Shown: positions 7,899 to 18,426, counted from the first letter of the stretch. The stretch: DNA of 43,374 nt from Solirubrobacterales bacterium (GCA_017882505.1 JADGPJ010000017.1:1-43374); one strand, 5' to 3'. The notes: generated by a model not told the origin, from the sequence alone. Made by a program: numbers and translations.

Positions 7899-8759
7899 TC
7901 AGACGGTGCCGGGTGTCGCCGTCGGCGGGGCGTTGTGGTCGCCCTTGCGCTTGACCGCGGACTCGAGCTCTTCGGCCGTGAAGCCGCCGACCGCCTCGCC
8001 TTCGACGGCGTAGCGGTAGAGGGCGACGCCGAAGACGCCGCTGAGGGCCCGCGAGATCAGCATCGCGATCGCCAGCGTCAGGGCGCCGATCACGACCAGG
8101 AGCGCGCCGACGAAGGAGGCGGAGGGCCAGATCGCGATCCCGGCCACGATCAGGATCGCCGCTGGCAGCAGCCCGAGCAGGAAGACGGCGCCGCCGATCG
8201 CGATGTTGCCGGTGATCTGCTGGCCCCAGCGTTTGCGGAAGATCGAAGCCGAGCGCTTCAGCGTCTCGACCGGGCCGGTGCCCTCGATCGCGATCACCGG
8301 CACGGAGATGAAGGTGACCAGGGACCAGGCCATGCCGACCAGGCGAGCGGCGATGTTGCCGGCGAGCCCGCCCTGGTTCTCGAGCACTCCCATCAGCACG
8401 CTGATCGCGGTCGAGATCGCCGCCCAGCCGCAGATCTGGGTGAAGCGGCTGCGAGCGACGGCGAGGCCGTCGGCGACGGTCGCATCCTGGCCGCTGAAGA
8501 TCAGGTTTGCCGCCGCCGCCAGGCCGACGCTGAAGTAGAAGCCGACGACGCTGAGGACGTAGACCCCGATCACCAGCAGCGGGATCGCCCCGGCGAGCGA
8601 GTGCTGATCGAGCAGGTAGAGCCCGGGGCCGAGGAAGACGATCGCCAGCAGCGTCGTCGCGACGGCTCCGTAGAGCGGGAAGCGGATCAATTCGCGGTGC
8701 GCGTTCAGCAGCGCCCAGCTTTTCTTGGTCAGTGCCCAGCCGCGTCGAATCCGGCTCAT
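7899..8759 (-). CDS. multi-pass membrane protein (DUF6159-like)
   Basis: A 286-residue protein starting MSRIRRGWALTKKSWALL, followed by about six hydrophobic segments and a hydrophilic C-terminal tail. Its start and the AAANLIFSGQDATVADGL segment resemble a conserved membrane family of unknown function, DUF6159; the family name is from memory. The ATG at 8759 follows an AGAGGAG ribosome site, whereas a longer frame upstream would overlap the neighbour. It lies 32 nt downstream of the AarF-like kinase and is probably co-transcribed with it. Confidence 0.7.
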   Translation of the reverse strand: MSRIRRGWALTKKSWALLNAHRELIRFPLYGAVATTLLAIVFLGPGLYLLDQHSLAGAIPLLVIGVYVLSVVGFYFSVGLAAAANLIFSGQDATVADGLAVARSRFTQICGWAAISTAISVLMGVLENQGGLAGNIAARLVGMAWSLVTFISVPVIAIEGTGPVETLKRSASIFRKRWGQQITGNIAIGGAVFLLGLLPAAILIVAGIAIWPSASFVGALLVVIGALTLAIAMLISRALSGVFGVALYRYAVEGEAVGGFTAEELESAVKRKGDHNAPPTATPGTV

Positions 8760-8791
8760 CCGTGCTCCTCTGGTGGTCGGAGGGTGGTCTC

Positions 8792-10210
8792 TCAGGTCGT
8801 TTCGGCGAGGCCGGGCGTTCGCTTGAGCCCTCGTTCCTCGAAATAGTCCCACTCGAGCTGGCCGAGCTCGGTCGCCGGCGCCTCGGCGTAGACCCACTCG
8901 CGGGCGATCCGGTGCCAGTTGCGCTTCGCCCGCAGCTGCCCGAGCACGGCGACGACGCCGATCTCCATCCGCCGCCCCATCAGCTCGTCGGCCGGGATCG
9001 ACTCCCGTCGCATCAGGTCGAAGTACTCCGAGCGGGGGTCGTTGGTCGACTCGATGATTTTCATCACTCGCCGGGGGGTGATTTCGATCTCGCGGTCTTC
9101 CACGTACCAGCCGCCGACCGCGCGCATGTGGTCCAGCAGGCGCTCGGCGTCGAGCTTCGAGGGCTTCTTGACGAAGCCGAGGTCGTGCAGCGCCTGGCGG
9201 AAGGCCTCGGGGTCGTTGCGGGAGGCGGCGTCGAAGGCGCGCTGCTCGAGCAGGATCTGCTCGCGGTCGAGCTTCTTGGTCATCCCGAAGTCGAGAAAGG
9301 CGACCCGCCCGTCCTCCATCAGGATGAAGTTGCCAGGGTGGGGATCGGCGTTGAAGTGCTGCAGGTGGTAGATCGAGCCGAAGCTGGCGCGGAAGACGAT
9401 CTCGCCGAAGCGGCTGCGCTCCCGGTGTGACAGCTCCTTGATCTCCTCGAAGCCCTTACCGACGACGAGCTCGGTGACGAGGATCCGGCGGCGCGAGAGC
9501 CGGGTGATCACTTCGGGCACGTAGATGAAGGGGTGGTCGCGGTAGGCGCGGGCGAAGGAGCGCTGGTTCTGCGCCTCGTACTCGTAGTCGAGCTCCTCCA
9601 TCACTCGCTCGCTCAGCTCCTCGGCGATCGCCTTGGCGTCGAGCCCCGGCGCGACCGCCCGCGCCAGCCGCACCAGGGTGCCGGCGTTGCGCAGGTCCGC
9701 TTCGAGCGCCTCGGCGATCCCCGGGTACTGGATCTTGACCGCGACCAGGCGCCCGTCGAGCAGCTCCGCCCGGTGCACCTGACCGATCGAGGCGGCGGCG
9801 AACGCCTCGTGCTCGAACTCGGCGAAGTACTCGGAGAGCGGTTCACCGTCGTACTCCTCCTCGAGCACCTTGACGATCTTCTCCCACGGCAACGCCGGGG
9901 CGTCGGTGCGCAGTTTGGCCAGCTGCTCCTGGTAGATCTCGCGGTACTCCTCGGGGATGAATTCGGTGTCGATGAACGAGGCGAACTGCCCGAGCTTCAT
10001 CGCCGCGCCCTTCATCTCCCCCAGCGCGCCGACCATCTTCATCGCCGTCTCCAGGTGGCGCTGCTCCAGCCGCTCTTTGCCGCCCTCCTCCGAACGGCCG
10101 ACGTTGGTCGCCTTGGTGCCGGCGTAACGGGCGCCCTGAACGCCGACGATCGACCCCAGTTTGGCCGAGCGCCGGAGCCTGCCCTTGGGGATCTTTGAGT
10201 CCTCGGCCAC
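8792..10210 (-). CDS. AarF/UbiB (ABC1) family atypical kinase
   Basis: A 472-residue member of the ABC1/UbiB atypical kinase family. Family landmarks are AAMKLGQFASF (the KxGQ motif), AAASIGQVHRA (the Ala-rich nucleotide loop), the lysine of VAVKIQYPG, FNADPHPGNF (catalytic loop) and AFLDFGMT (metal-binding DFG-like motif). Members act as ATPases or kinases in isoprenoid lipid or quinone metabolism, and the substrate here is unknown. I chose the GTG at 10210 (VAEDSKIPKGRL). A frame running further upstream would enter the divergent bL25 gene. Start confidence is moderate because no strong ribosome site is seen. The membrane protein gene follows directly. Confidence 0.88.
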   Translation of the reverse strand: MAEDSKIPKGRLRRSAKLGSIVGVQGARYAGTKATNVGRSEEGGKERLEQRHLETAMKMVGALGEMKGAAMKLGQFASFIDTEFIPEEYREIYQEQLAKLRTDAPALPWEKIVKVLEEEYDGEPLSEYFAEFEHEAFAAASIGQVHRAELLDGRLVAVKIQYPGIAEALEADLRNAGTLVRLARAVAPGLDAKAIAEELSERVMEELDYEYEAQNQRSFARAYRDHPFIYVPEVITRLSRRRILVTELVVGKGFEEIKELSHRERSRFGEIVFRASFGSIYHLQHFNADPHPGNFILMEDGRVAFLDFGMTKKLDREQILLEQRAFDAASRNDPEAFRQALHDLGFVKKPSKLDAERLLDHMRAVGGWYVEDREIEITPRRVMKIIESTNDPRSEYFDLMRRESIPADELMGRRMEIGVVAVLGQLRAKRNWHRIAREWVYAEAPATELGQLEWDYFEERGLKRTPGLAETT

Positions 10211-10252
10211 GGTCGAAGGTTGCCACAGGTGCTGTTTCCTGTCGGGGTTCTC

Positions 10253-10258
10253 TATTCT
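10253..10258 (+). promoter_or_regulatory. -10 element for rplY
   Basis: TATTCT ends 10 nt before the ATG at 10269, predicting a leader of only a few nucleotides. It lies in the 58-nt space between the divergent AarF-like and bL25 genes. Confidence 0.45.
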
Positions 10259-10268
10259 CTCCCCTCCG

Positions 10269-10946
10269 ATGGCCGCTTCCCGCTCAACCCTGAAGGTCGC
10301 TCCCCGCGCCGAGTTCGGCTCGCGCGCCTCGCGGCGCATGCGTGGCGAGGGCCTGGTGCCCGGGGTCGTCTACTCGGGTGGGTCGGAGGCGACGCCGTTC
10401 CAGGTCTCCGAACGCGAGGTGCGGACGATCATCCACGAGGGCGCCGCGCTCTTCGACCTCGAGATCGAAGGCGGCAAAGCCGTCCCGGTCGTCGTCAAGG
10501 AGCAGCAGCTGCACCCGGTCCGCGGCAGCATCCAGCACATCGACCTGCAGCAGGTCAAGCTCGACGAAGCGATCCAGGCCGACGTCACGATCGAGCTCGA
10601 GGGCGTCGAGACCGCCCCCGGCGTCAAAGGCGGCGGCGTGCTCGAGCACGTCACCCGCGAGATCACCGTCGAGGCGCTGCCGACCGACATCCCGGACCGG
10701 ATCGTCCTCGACGTCTCGGCGATGGAGATCAACGACACCCTTCAGCTTTCCAGCGTCACCGCGCCCGACGGCGTCACCTTCATGGCCGACGATCCCGAGG
10801 AGGTCACGATCGTCACCCTTTCGCCGCCGCGAGTGGAGGAAGTGGTCGAGCCCGAGGTCGAGGAGGAGACCGAGCTGGTCGGCGAGGGTGCCGAGGGCGA
10901 GGGCGAACCCGCCGAGGGCGACTCGGGCGATTCCGAGGGCGAGTAG
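10269..10946 (+). CDS. rplY: large ribosomal subunit protein bL25 (CTC/TL5 form)
   Basis: 5S rRNA-binding ribosomal protein of the long, two-domain type. The N-terminal domain (residues 1-95) includes GLVPGVVYSGG and the HPVRGSIQHIDLQQV segment. The C-terminal TL5/CTC beta domain (about 96-190) includes GVLEHVTREI and ALPTDIPDRI. It ends in a strongly acidic tail of Glu and Gly (about 195-225). The ATG at 10269 gives the standard N terminus, although the frame is open further upstream. The TAG stop is followed in the same frame, without any other stop, by the pth gene. Confidence 0.95.
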   Translation: MAASRSTLKVAPRAEFGSRASRRMRGEGLVPGVVYSGGSEATPFQVSEREVRTIIHEGAALFDLEIEGGKAVPVVVKEQQLHPVRGSIQHIDLQQVKLDEAIQADVTIELEGVETAPGVKGGGVLEHVTREITVEALPTDIPDRIVLDVSAMEINDTLQLSSVTAPDGVTFMADDPEEVTIVTLSPPRVEEVVEPEVEEETELVGEGAEGEGEPAEGDSGDSEGE

Positions 10947-10949
10947 CCC

Positions 10950-11549
10950 CTGTCGCTGTTCCGCCGCCGGGGCGATAGCGGCGAGCAGGGTGATCGCATC
11001 CTCATCGTCGGGCTGGGCAACCCCGGGCCCGAGCACGCCGGCACGCGCCACAACGTCGGCTTCGACGTCGCCGAAGAGCTCTGCCGACGCTGGGATCTGG
11101 CGCGAGCGCGCAAGAAGTTCGGCGGCCTGATCTCCGAAGGCCGGGCCGGGCCGGGCGGGCCCCGGGTCGCGGTACTGCTGCCGCAGACCTTCATGAACGG
11201 ATCCGGCGACTCGGTCGGGCCGGCGCGCGGCTCGCTCAAGGTTCCGCTCGAGCGGATCGTCGTCCTCCACGACGAGATCGACCTTCCCTTCGGTGAGATC
11301 CAGGCCCGCCTTGGCGGCGGCCTGGCCGGGCACAACGGCCTCAAGAGCCTCAAACGCGGCCTCGGCGATCCAGGGTTCTGGCGGGTCAGGGTCGGGGTGG
11401 GGCGGCCGGGCTCGACCGATCCGGAGGTCGTCTCCTCCTACGTCCTCGGGCGCTTCCGCGAGCCACGCCCCGAGGTCGAGGCGCTGATCGCCGGCGCCGC
11501 CGACGAGGCCGAGCGGCTCGTCGAACGGCTAGGTTCCGCGCATGAGTGA
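10950..11549 (+). CDS. pth: peptidyl-tRNA hydrolase, apparent CTG start
   Basis: Releases peptides from peptidyl-tRNA after premature translation termination. Family motifs are LIVGLGNPG near the N terminus, TRHNVGF (catalytic His), QTFMNGSG (Asn) and LHDEIDLPFG (Asp). No in-frame ATG, GTG or TTG lies upstream of the active-site residues; the first ATG (11193) would delete them. The best initiator is CTG at 10950, giving L/M-SLFRRRGD and 199 residues; CTG at 10956 is an alternative. The frame is the same as that of rplY, separated by a single TAG and one codon, so low-level readthrough would yield a bL25-Pth fusion. It overlaps the following gene by 8 nt (ATGAGTGA). Confidence 0.88.
   Translation: MSLFRRRGDSGEQGDRILIVGLGNPGPEHAGTRHNVGFDVAEELCRRWDLARARKKFGGLISEGRAGPGGPRVAVLLPQTFMNGSGDSVGPARGSLKVPLERIVVLHDEIDLPFGEIQARLGGGLAGHNGLKSLKRGLGDPGFWRVRVGVGRPGSTDPEVVSSYVLGRFREPRPEVEALIAGAADEAERLVERLGSAHE
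11530..11535 (+). promoter_or_regulatory. possible internal -10 element before the enoyl-CoA hydratase gene
   Basis: TAGGTT inside the end of pth ends 6 nt before the ATG at 11542, the same geometry as other start-proximal -10 boxes in this window. It may be an internal promoter; sequence alone is weak evidence. Confidence 0.35.
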
Positions 11550-12273
11550 CGCCACCGCGGTGACGAGCTACGAGCTCGACGAGAACGGGGTCGCCCTGGT
11601 CCGCCTCGAGCGCCCCAAATCCCGCAACGCGATCAACACCCAGATGCTGCTCGAGCTGCTCGAGCACCTCGCCGTGGCGCGCGCCGACGAGGCTGTCCGG
11701 GTGCTGGTCTTCAGCTCCTCCGACCATCTCGGCCTCTCCGCCGGCGCCGACGTCCGCGAGCAGCTCGACGCCGAGGGTCACGTCCGCCGCATGCAGCTCT
11801 TCGCCGACCTCTACGACGCCATCGTCGCCTTCCCCAAGCCCACCGTCGCCGCCTGTCACGGCGACGTGGTCGGCGGCGGCGCCGAGATCGCGATCGCCAG
11901 CGACATGCGGGTCGGTGGCGCCAACCTGCGGATGCGCTTCCCCGGCGCGGCGCTCGGCGTCCCGGTCGGCCCCGCCCGCCTGGTCACCCTCTGCGGCCTC
12001 GCCGCCGCCAAGTACCTGCTCCTCTCCTCGCGCGCGGTCGGCGCCGACGAGGCGCTGCGGATCGGTCTCGTCAACCGCGTCGCCCCCGCCGCGGCGACGG
12101 AGGCCTCGGCGCTCGATCTGGCCACGGCCGTCGCCGCCCACCCGCCCGAGGCGGTCGCCCAGCTGAAGCGGATGCTGCACGAGTGGGACGACGTCGAGGG
12201 CCGCTCCGCCGTCGAGGGCCGGGGCCAGGTCGAGTGGACCCGCAACGGTCCCGGGCTACCGTTCGCTGAGTGA
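11542..12273 (+). CDS. enoyl-CoA hydratase/isomerase family protein
   Basis: A 243-residue crotonase-fold protein. It has the N-terminal LVRLERPKSRNAIN segment, SAGADVREQ (first oxyanion-hole strand, where the family has SAGAD) and GDVVGGGAEIAIASDMRV (second oxyanion-hole strand). The C-terminal part carries GLVNRV and AVAAHPPEAVAQLKRM. Family members hydrate enoyl-CoA in beta-oxidation or perform related CoA chemistry. The precise substrate is not evident, and the position between pth and mfd gives no metabolic clue. The ATG lies within the end of pth, and the stop overlaps the mfd GTG by 4 nt. Confidence 0.88.
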   Translation: MSDATAVTSYELDENGVALVRLERPKSRNAINTQMLLELLEHLAVARADEAVRVLVFSSSDHLGLSAGADVREQLDAEGHVRRMQLFADLYDAIVAFPKPTVAACHGDVVGGGAEIAIASDMRVGGANLRMRFPGAALGVPVGPARLVTLCGLAAAKYLLLSSRAVGADEALRIGLVNRVAPAAATEASALDLATAVAAHPPEAVAQLKRMLHEWDDVEGRSAVEGRGQVEWTRNGPGLPFAE

Positions 12274-15200
12274 GTCTTCGTCCCCTTGTAGAGGTCGTCG
12301 CCGAGAACGAGCGCGTGCACGCGCTCTGCGGTCGCGTGCGCTCGGCCGCCGACGGCGGCGAGGCGGTCACGGTGCGGGCCTCGGCGATGCTGCGGCCGCT
12401 GCTGCTGGCGGCGCTGCTGGAGGACGATCGCGGTCTCGCCGGCCGCCCGGCGCTGCTGGTCAGCGCCGACGATCGCTCCGCTCGCGACCTCGCCGCCGAC
12501 CTGCGCGCCTACCTGTCCCCGCGGCGGGTCCGCCTCTATCCCTCGCGCGGTACCGGCTACGCGTCCCACATCACGCCGCCGCCGCACCTCGTCGGCCTGC
12601 GGATCGACGCTCTCGACGCGCTCTCCGACGAAGCTGACGCGGTCGTCGTCGCCAGCGCCACGGCTCTGGCCGAGGCGGTGCCGGACGCCTCATTGCGCCC
12701 TGCCGGCTCGGTCATCTCGATCGGCGAAGAGGTCGAGCTCGGCGCCGTTTCCGACGACCTCGTCGCCGCCGGTTACGAGCGGGTCGAGCAGGTCGAGGAG
12801 CGCGGCCAGTTCGCCGTCCGCGGCGGCATCCTCGACGTCTACCCGGCGACCGAGGAGCGGGCGGTGCGGATCGAGCTCTTCGGCGACGAGGTCGAGTCGA
12901 TGCGCTGGTTCTCGACCTTCACCCAGCGATCGCTCGGCGAGGCGGAGCGGGTCGAGCTGGCTCCGGCGGCCGAGCTCGACGCCGAGCACCGCGAGCTCGC
13001 CGAGATGGCGGCGCTGGAGGCGGCCGAGGAGGGCGAGCGGGTCTCCAACCTCGCCGAGTTGCTGCCGCTCGAGCACTTCCGCGCCCCGCTCGACCTCGTG
13101 CCCGCCGGGGCCGCGGTGGTCCTCGCCGCCGCGGAGGAGATCGAGCCGGCCCTTCGCGACCACTGGGAGGACGTGACGACGGCGATGCACGCCGACGATG
13201 CCCAGCACCTCTACGTCGACGTCGCCGCGCCGCTGGGGGAGCGCGCGGCGCTTTCGCTGACCGCGGCCGGCGAGGACGACGAGGACGCCTTCCGCGCCGC
13301 CCGTGCCGAGTCGCCCGCCCGCAGCGTCAAGGAGGCGGAGGGCGAGCTCGAGAAACTCGTCCGCTCCGGCTACCGGGCGGTCGTCGCCTTCGACAGCCGC
13401 GGCGAGGCGGAGCGGGCCCGCTACGGCCTCGACCGGCTCGACGCGCGCCTGCTTGAGGGTGGCCGGCTCTCGCCGGACCCGGGCCTCGCCTTCGCCGAGT
13501 CGCGCCTGCGCGAGGGCTTCGTCAGTCCCGAGCTGCGCCTGGCTGTCTTCCCCTTCCGTCGCCTCGTCCATCGCCGCAAACGCACCGAGGAGCCGGCACC
13601 GGGGGCGGGGCGCGGGCGGCTCGCGTTCAGCGAACTGCGGGTCGGCGACTACGTCGTCCACGAGGACCACGGCGTCGCCCGCTTCGCCGGCTTCGAGACC
13701 CGCGACGTCGGCGGCGTCACCCGCGACTACCTCTACCTCGAATACAGAGGCGAGGACCGCGTCTACGTCCCCACCGACCAGCTGGCGAAGCTGAGCCGCT
13801 ACGTCGGCGCCGGTGGCGAACCGACGCTCTCGGCGCTGGGCGGCAAACGCTGGCAGAACATGAAGGCGCGGGCGCGCAAAGCCGCGGGCGCCCTCGCCGG
13901 GGAGCTGCTCAACCTCTACGCCGAGCGCCGCTCCCGCCGCGGCCACTCCTTTCCGCCGGACGGCGAGTGGCAGATCGCGATGGAGACGGCCTTCCCCTAC
14001 CGCGAGACCGCCGATCAGCTGGAAGCGATCGAGGCGGTCAAGGGCGACATGGAATCGGAGCGGCCGATGGACCGCCTGGTCTGTGGCGACGTCGGCTTCG
14101 GCAAGACCGAGGTCGCCCTGCGGGCGGCGGTCAAGGCCGCCTCCGACGGCAAGCAGGTGATGATCCTGGTGCCGACGACGATCCTCGCCCAGCAGCACTT
14201 CGGCACCTTCCGCGAGCGCCTCGCCGACCTGCCCTTCCGGGTCGAGGGGGTCTCGCGGCTACGCCCGGCGGCGGAGACGAAAGCGGTGCTGAAGGACTTC
14301 GAGGCCGGCAAGGTCGACGTCCTGATCGGAACCCACCGGCTGCTCTCCCGCGACGTCCGCGCCAAGGAGCTCGGCCTCGTCGTCGTCGACGAGGAGCAGC
14401 GCTTCGGGGTCAAGCAGAAGGAGCTGCTGCGCCAGCTGAAGCTGAAGGTCGACGTGCTGGCGCTCTCGGCGACACCGATCCCGCGCACCCTGCAGATGAG
14501 TCTCGCCGGCCTGCGCGACATCTCGGTGATCGAGACGCCGCCCGAGGGCCGGCGACCGGTCCGCACCTACGTCGGCCCCTACGACGAGGACCTGGTGCGC
14601 AAGGCGATCGAGCGCGAGGTCGAGCGCGGCGGCCAGGCCTTCGTCCTCCACAACCGGATCGACTCCCTGCCGGAGACCGCCGAGCGCCTGCGGGGGCTGG
14701 TCCCCAAAGCCCGCTTTGCCGAAGCCCACGGCCAGATGGACGAGGGCACCCTGGAGGAGACGATGCTCGGCTTCCTGCGCGGCGAGGCCGACTGCCTGGT
14801 GACGACGACGATCATCGAGTCGGGCCTCGACATCCCGACCGCGAACACGCTGATCGTCGAGCGCGCCGACCAGCTCGGCCTCTCCCAGGCCTACCAGATC
14901 CGCGGCCGGGTGGGCCGCTCTCGCGAGCGCGCCTTCGCTTACATGCTGTACCCCTCGGCCGAGGCGCTGAGCGAGGACGCGGCGGCGCGGCTCTCGACCC
15001 TCGCCGACCACACCGAGCTCGGCTCCGGCTTCCGGATCGCGATGCGCGACCTCGACATCCGGGGCGCCGGCAACCTGCTTGGCGACGAGCAGTCTGGCCA
15101 CGTCGCCGCGGTCGGCTTCGAGCTCTACTGCCAGATGATCGACGAGGCCGTGGCCGAGGCCGGTGAGGTCGACGGGGAGGGAGAGGAGACGCCCGAGCCG

Positions 15201-15650
15201 GTCCGCCTCGACGTCCCGGTCGACGCCTACCTGCCGGCGACCTTCGTCCCCTTCGAGGCGGCGAAGATCGACATCCACCGCCGCATCGTCGCCGCCCGCG
15301 AGCCGGGTCAGCTGCGGGCGATCGCGGACGAGCTCGGCGACCGCTTCGGGCCGCTGCCGCCGCAGGCCGAGAACCTGCTGAAGCTGCAACGGGCGCGGAT
15401 CGAGCTGGGCCTGGCCGGAGCCCGCAGCGTCGAGTTCCGCGGCGGCCGGCTCAGCGTCACCGGGGTCGAACTGGACTCCGAGCAGGCCGGGGTCCTGGCG
15501 GAGCACGTGGAGGGCGCCGTCTACGAATGGCGGGAGCAGACGGCGGCGGTGCGGGTCGCGGGAGACCCCGAGGAGCGGCTCGCCGCGGTTCTGGCGATGG
15601 CGGCGGGCCTGCGCGAGGCGCGGCGCTCGGCGGAGGGCGCGGCGGCCTGA
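12270..15650 (+). CDS. mfd: transcription-repair coupling factor
   Basis: A superfamily 2 DNA translocase that removes stalled RNA polymerase at lesions and recruits UvrA. Its 1126 residues are typical. The N-terminal UvrB-homology region has SRGTGYASH and FAVRGGILDVYP. The RNA-polymerase-interacting CarD-like domain (about 455-505) shows GDYVVHEDHGVARF. The helicase core has Walker A GDVGFGKTE (about 606), DEEQRFG (about 708), ALSATPIPRTLQMSL, and motif VI with QIRGRVGRS. The C-terminal TRCF domain (about 980-1090) includes AYLPATFVPFE. The GTG at 12270 overlaps the preceding stop; a weak TACCGT box (12257-12262) lies 7 nt before it. Confidence 0.97.
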   Translation: MSLRPLVEVVAENERVHALCGRVRSAADGGEAVTVRASAMLRPLLLAALLEDDRGLAGRPALLVSADDRSARDLAADLRAYLSPRRVRLYPSRGTGYASHITPPPHLVGLRIDALDALSDEADAVVVASATALAEAVPDASLRPAGSVISIGEEVELGAVSDDLVAAGYERVEQVEERGQFAVRGGILDVYPATEERAVRIELFGDEVESMRWFSTFTQRSLGEAERVELAPAAELDAEHRELAEMAALEAAEEGERVSNLAELLPLEHFRAPLDLVPAGAAVVLAAAEEIEPALRDHWEDVTTAMHADDAQHLYVDVAAPLGERAALSLTAAGEDDEDAFRAARAESPARSVKEAEGELEKLVRSGYRAVVAFDSRGEAERARYGLDRLDARLLEGGRLSPDPGLAFAESRLREGFVSPELRLAVFPFRRLVHRRKRTEEPAPGAGRGRLAFSELRVGDYVVHEDHGVARFAGFETRDVGGVTRDYLYLEYRGEDRVYVPTDQLAKLSRYVGAGGEPTLSALGGKRWQNMKARARKAAGALAGELLNLYAERRSRRGHSFPPDGEWQIAMETAFPYRETADQLEAIEAVKGDMESERPMDRLVCGDVGFGKTEVALRAAVKAASDGKQVMILVPTTILAQQHFGTFRERLADLPFRVEGVSRLRPAAETKAVLKDFEAGKVDVLIGTHRLLSRDVRAKELGLVVVDEEQRFGVKQKELLRQLKLKVDVLALSATPIPRTLQMSLAGLRDISVIETPPEGRRPVRTYVGPYDEDLVRKAIEREVERGGQAFVLHNRIDSLPETAERLRGLVPKARFAEAHGQMDEGTLEETMLGFLRGEADCLVTTTIIESGLDIPTANTLIVERADQLGLSQAYQIRGRVGRSRERAFAYMLYPSAEALSEDAAARLSTLADHTELGSGFRIAMRDLDIRGAGNLLGDEQSGHVAAVGFELYCQMIDEAVAEAGEVDGEGEETPEPVRLDVPVDAYLPATFVPFEAAKIDIHRRIVAAREPGQLRAIADELGDRFGPLPPQAENLLKLQRARIELGLAGARSVEFRGGRLSVTGVELDSEQAGVLAEHVEGAVYEWREQTAAVRVAGDPEERLAAVLAMAAGLREARRSAEGAAA

Positions 15651-15695
15651 GCTGCCTCAATCGCCTTTCGATCGTCCCGCGCGAAGCATTTTGAC

Positions 15696-15701
15696 TATGC
15701 T
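15696..15701 (+). promoter_or_regulatory. -10 element for the PPIase gene
   Basis: TATGCT ends 9 nt before the GTG at 15711. No ribosome site is visible in front of that GTG, which fits a leaderless or nearly leaderless mRNA. Confidence 0.4.
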
Positions 15702-15710
15702 GCCCGCTTC

Positions 15711-17051
15711 GTGGGAGCGAAATCGGGGCAGAGCAAGAAGTCGGCGGGATCGGAGCAGGCCAAGCGGTCGCTCGGATCCAAGCGCCTGGCGCTGATCGTC
15801 TTCGGCGCGCTCTTCGTCGTCCTCTTCGTCGGTTTCGCGATCGCCCAGGGGAGGCTCGGCCAGCCCAGCGTCCCCTCTGGCGACGTGGCGACGGTCACGA
15901 ACGTCCCCAGCGACATCAGCAACATCAGCGAAGCCGAATTCAAACGGGCGCTGTTCCAGCAGGCCGCCGCGGGCAAACTGAAAGCGGCGCCGAAGGTGGG
16001 CAGCAAAAAATACGAAGAACTGAAGACGGCGGCTCTGGGCGAACTGCTCGACGCGATCTGGATCGCCGGCGAGGCCGAAGAACTCGGAATCTCGGTGACC
16101 GACAAACAGGTAGCGACCGAACTGGCCCAGATCAAGAAAACGAACTTCCCGACCGAAGCCCAGTACCAGGAATTCCTCAAGACGTCGCATTTCACCCCGG
16201 AAGACGTCAACGCGAAGGTCGAACTGCAGCTGCTCAGCACCCAGATTCAGGAAAAGATCTCCACCGAAACGCCGCCGGCCTCGAACTCCGAAATCGCCGA
16301 AAACTACGAGGAAGCCAAGGCGACGCAGTACACGACCAAACCGAGCCGGGACATCCGCATCGTCGTCAACAAAGACAAAGCGGAAATCGAAGAAGCGTTG
16401 GCGGAACTTGAAAAAGACGATTCGGCGGCGAGCTGGAAGAAAGTGGCGGCGAAATTCTCGTCCGACCCGACGACGAAAGCCAAGGGCGGCCTGCAGAAAG
16501 GCCTAACCGAAGAACTCCTGGCCTCCGCCGGCCCGCTCAAAGACGCGATCTTCGGCGCCGCCACTGGCGAACTGGTCGGGCCGATCAAGTTCCAGGGCAG
16601 CTACGTCGTCGTCGAGGTGGAGAAACTCAACCCCGAGAAAGTCCAGACCCTGGGCGAAGTCCGCTCCCAGATCAGCACCACGCTGACCCAGCAGAAGCAG
16701 GAAGCATTCTTCTCCGAATTCGTCACCGATTACCAGCGCAAGTGGACGTCGCGCACCTTCTGCGCCTCGGGTTTCGCGATCGAAAGGTGCGCCAACTTCA
16801 AGAGCTCCGGCCATCCCGCCAGCGCCCCGCCCGCCTGTTACGAAGCCAACCCGAAAACTCCGGCGACGGAATGCCCGGCACCGGTCGAACAGACGAAGCC
16901 GGCGCTGCCCGGCAGCGTCACGATCCTCAAACCGGCCGGCGAACCCTTCGTTCAGCGGCCGCGGCCGCAGGCCACCAAGGCAGCATCCGGCGAAGAAGGC
17001 GCGGCCGCGCTCGAAGGCGCCGCCGAAGCACCCGCGCAGACCGGCGAATAG
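15711..17051 (+). CDS. membrane-anchored SurA/parvulin-type peptidyl-prolyl isomerase
   Basis: A 446-residue extracytoplasmic folding factor. A basic N terminus leads into one transmembrane anchor (about 26-46). A SurA-like helical chaperone region (about 60-200) follows, then a rotamase domain (about 205-310) with SRDIRIVV, KFSSDPTTKAKGG and GSYVVVEVEKL. The C-terminal tail (about 345-446) is rich in Pro, Ala and Gln and contains four cysteines. The role, isomerising prolyl bonds in secreted proteins, follows from the family. Glu and Lys codons are mostly GAA and AAA here, unlike the GAG/AAG preference of neighbours. GTG 15711 is the first start after the -10 box. Confidence 0.85.
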   Translation: MGAKSGQSKKSAGSEQAKRSLGSKRLALIVFGALFVVLFVGFAIAQGRLGQPSVPSGDVATVTNVPSDISNISEAEFKRALFQQAAAGKLKAAPKVGSKKYEELKTAALGELLDAIWIAGEAEELGISVTDKQVATELAQIKKTNFPTEAQYQEFLKTSHFTPEDVNAKVELQLLSTQIQEKISTETPPASNSEIAENYEEAKATQYTTKPSRDIRIVVNKDKAEIEEALAELEKDDSAASWKKVAAKFSSDPTTKAKGGLQKGLTEELLASAGPLKDAIFGAATGELVGPIKFQGSYVVVEVEKLNPEKVQTLGEVRSQISTTLTQQKQEAFFSEFVTDYQRKWTSRTFCASGFAIERCANFKSSGHPASAPPACYEANPKTPATECPAPVEQTKPALPGSVTILKPAGEPFVQRPRPQATKAASGEEGAAALEGAAEAPAQTGE

Positions 17052-17078
17052 GGCACGCCCCCGGCCGCCGTCGGTGAA

Positions 17079-18389
<1,311 letters not shown>

Positions 18390-18426
18390 ATGAAGGAATG
18401 CGGGGCTCGGTCGCAAAGCACCGGGC

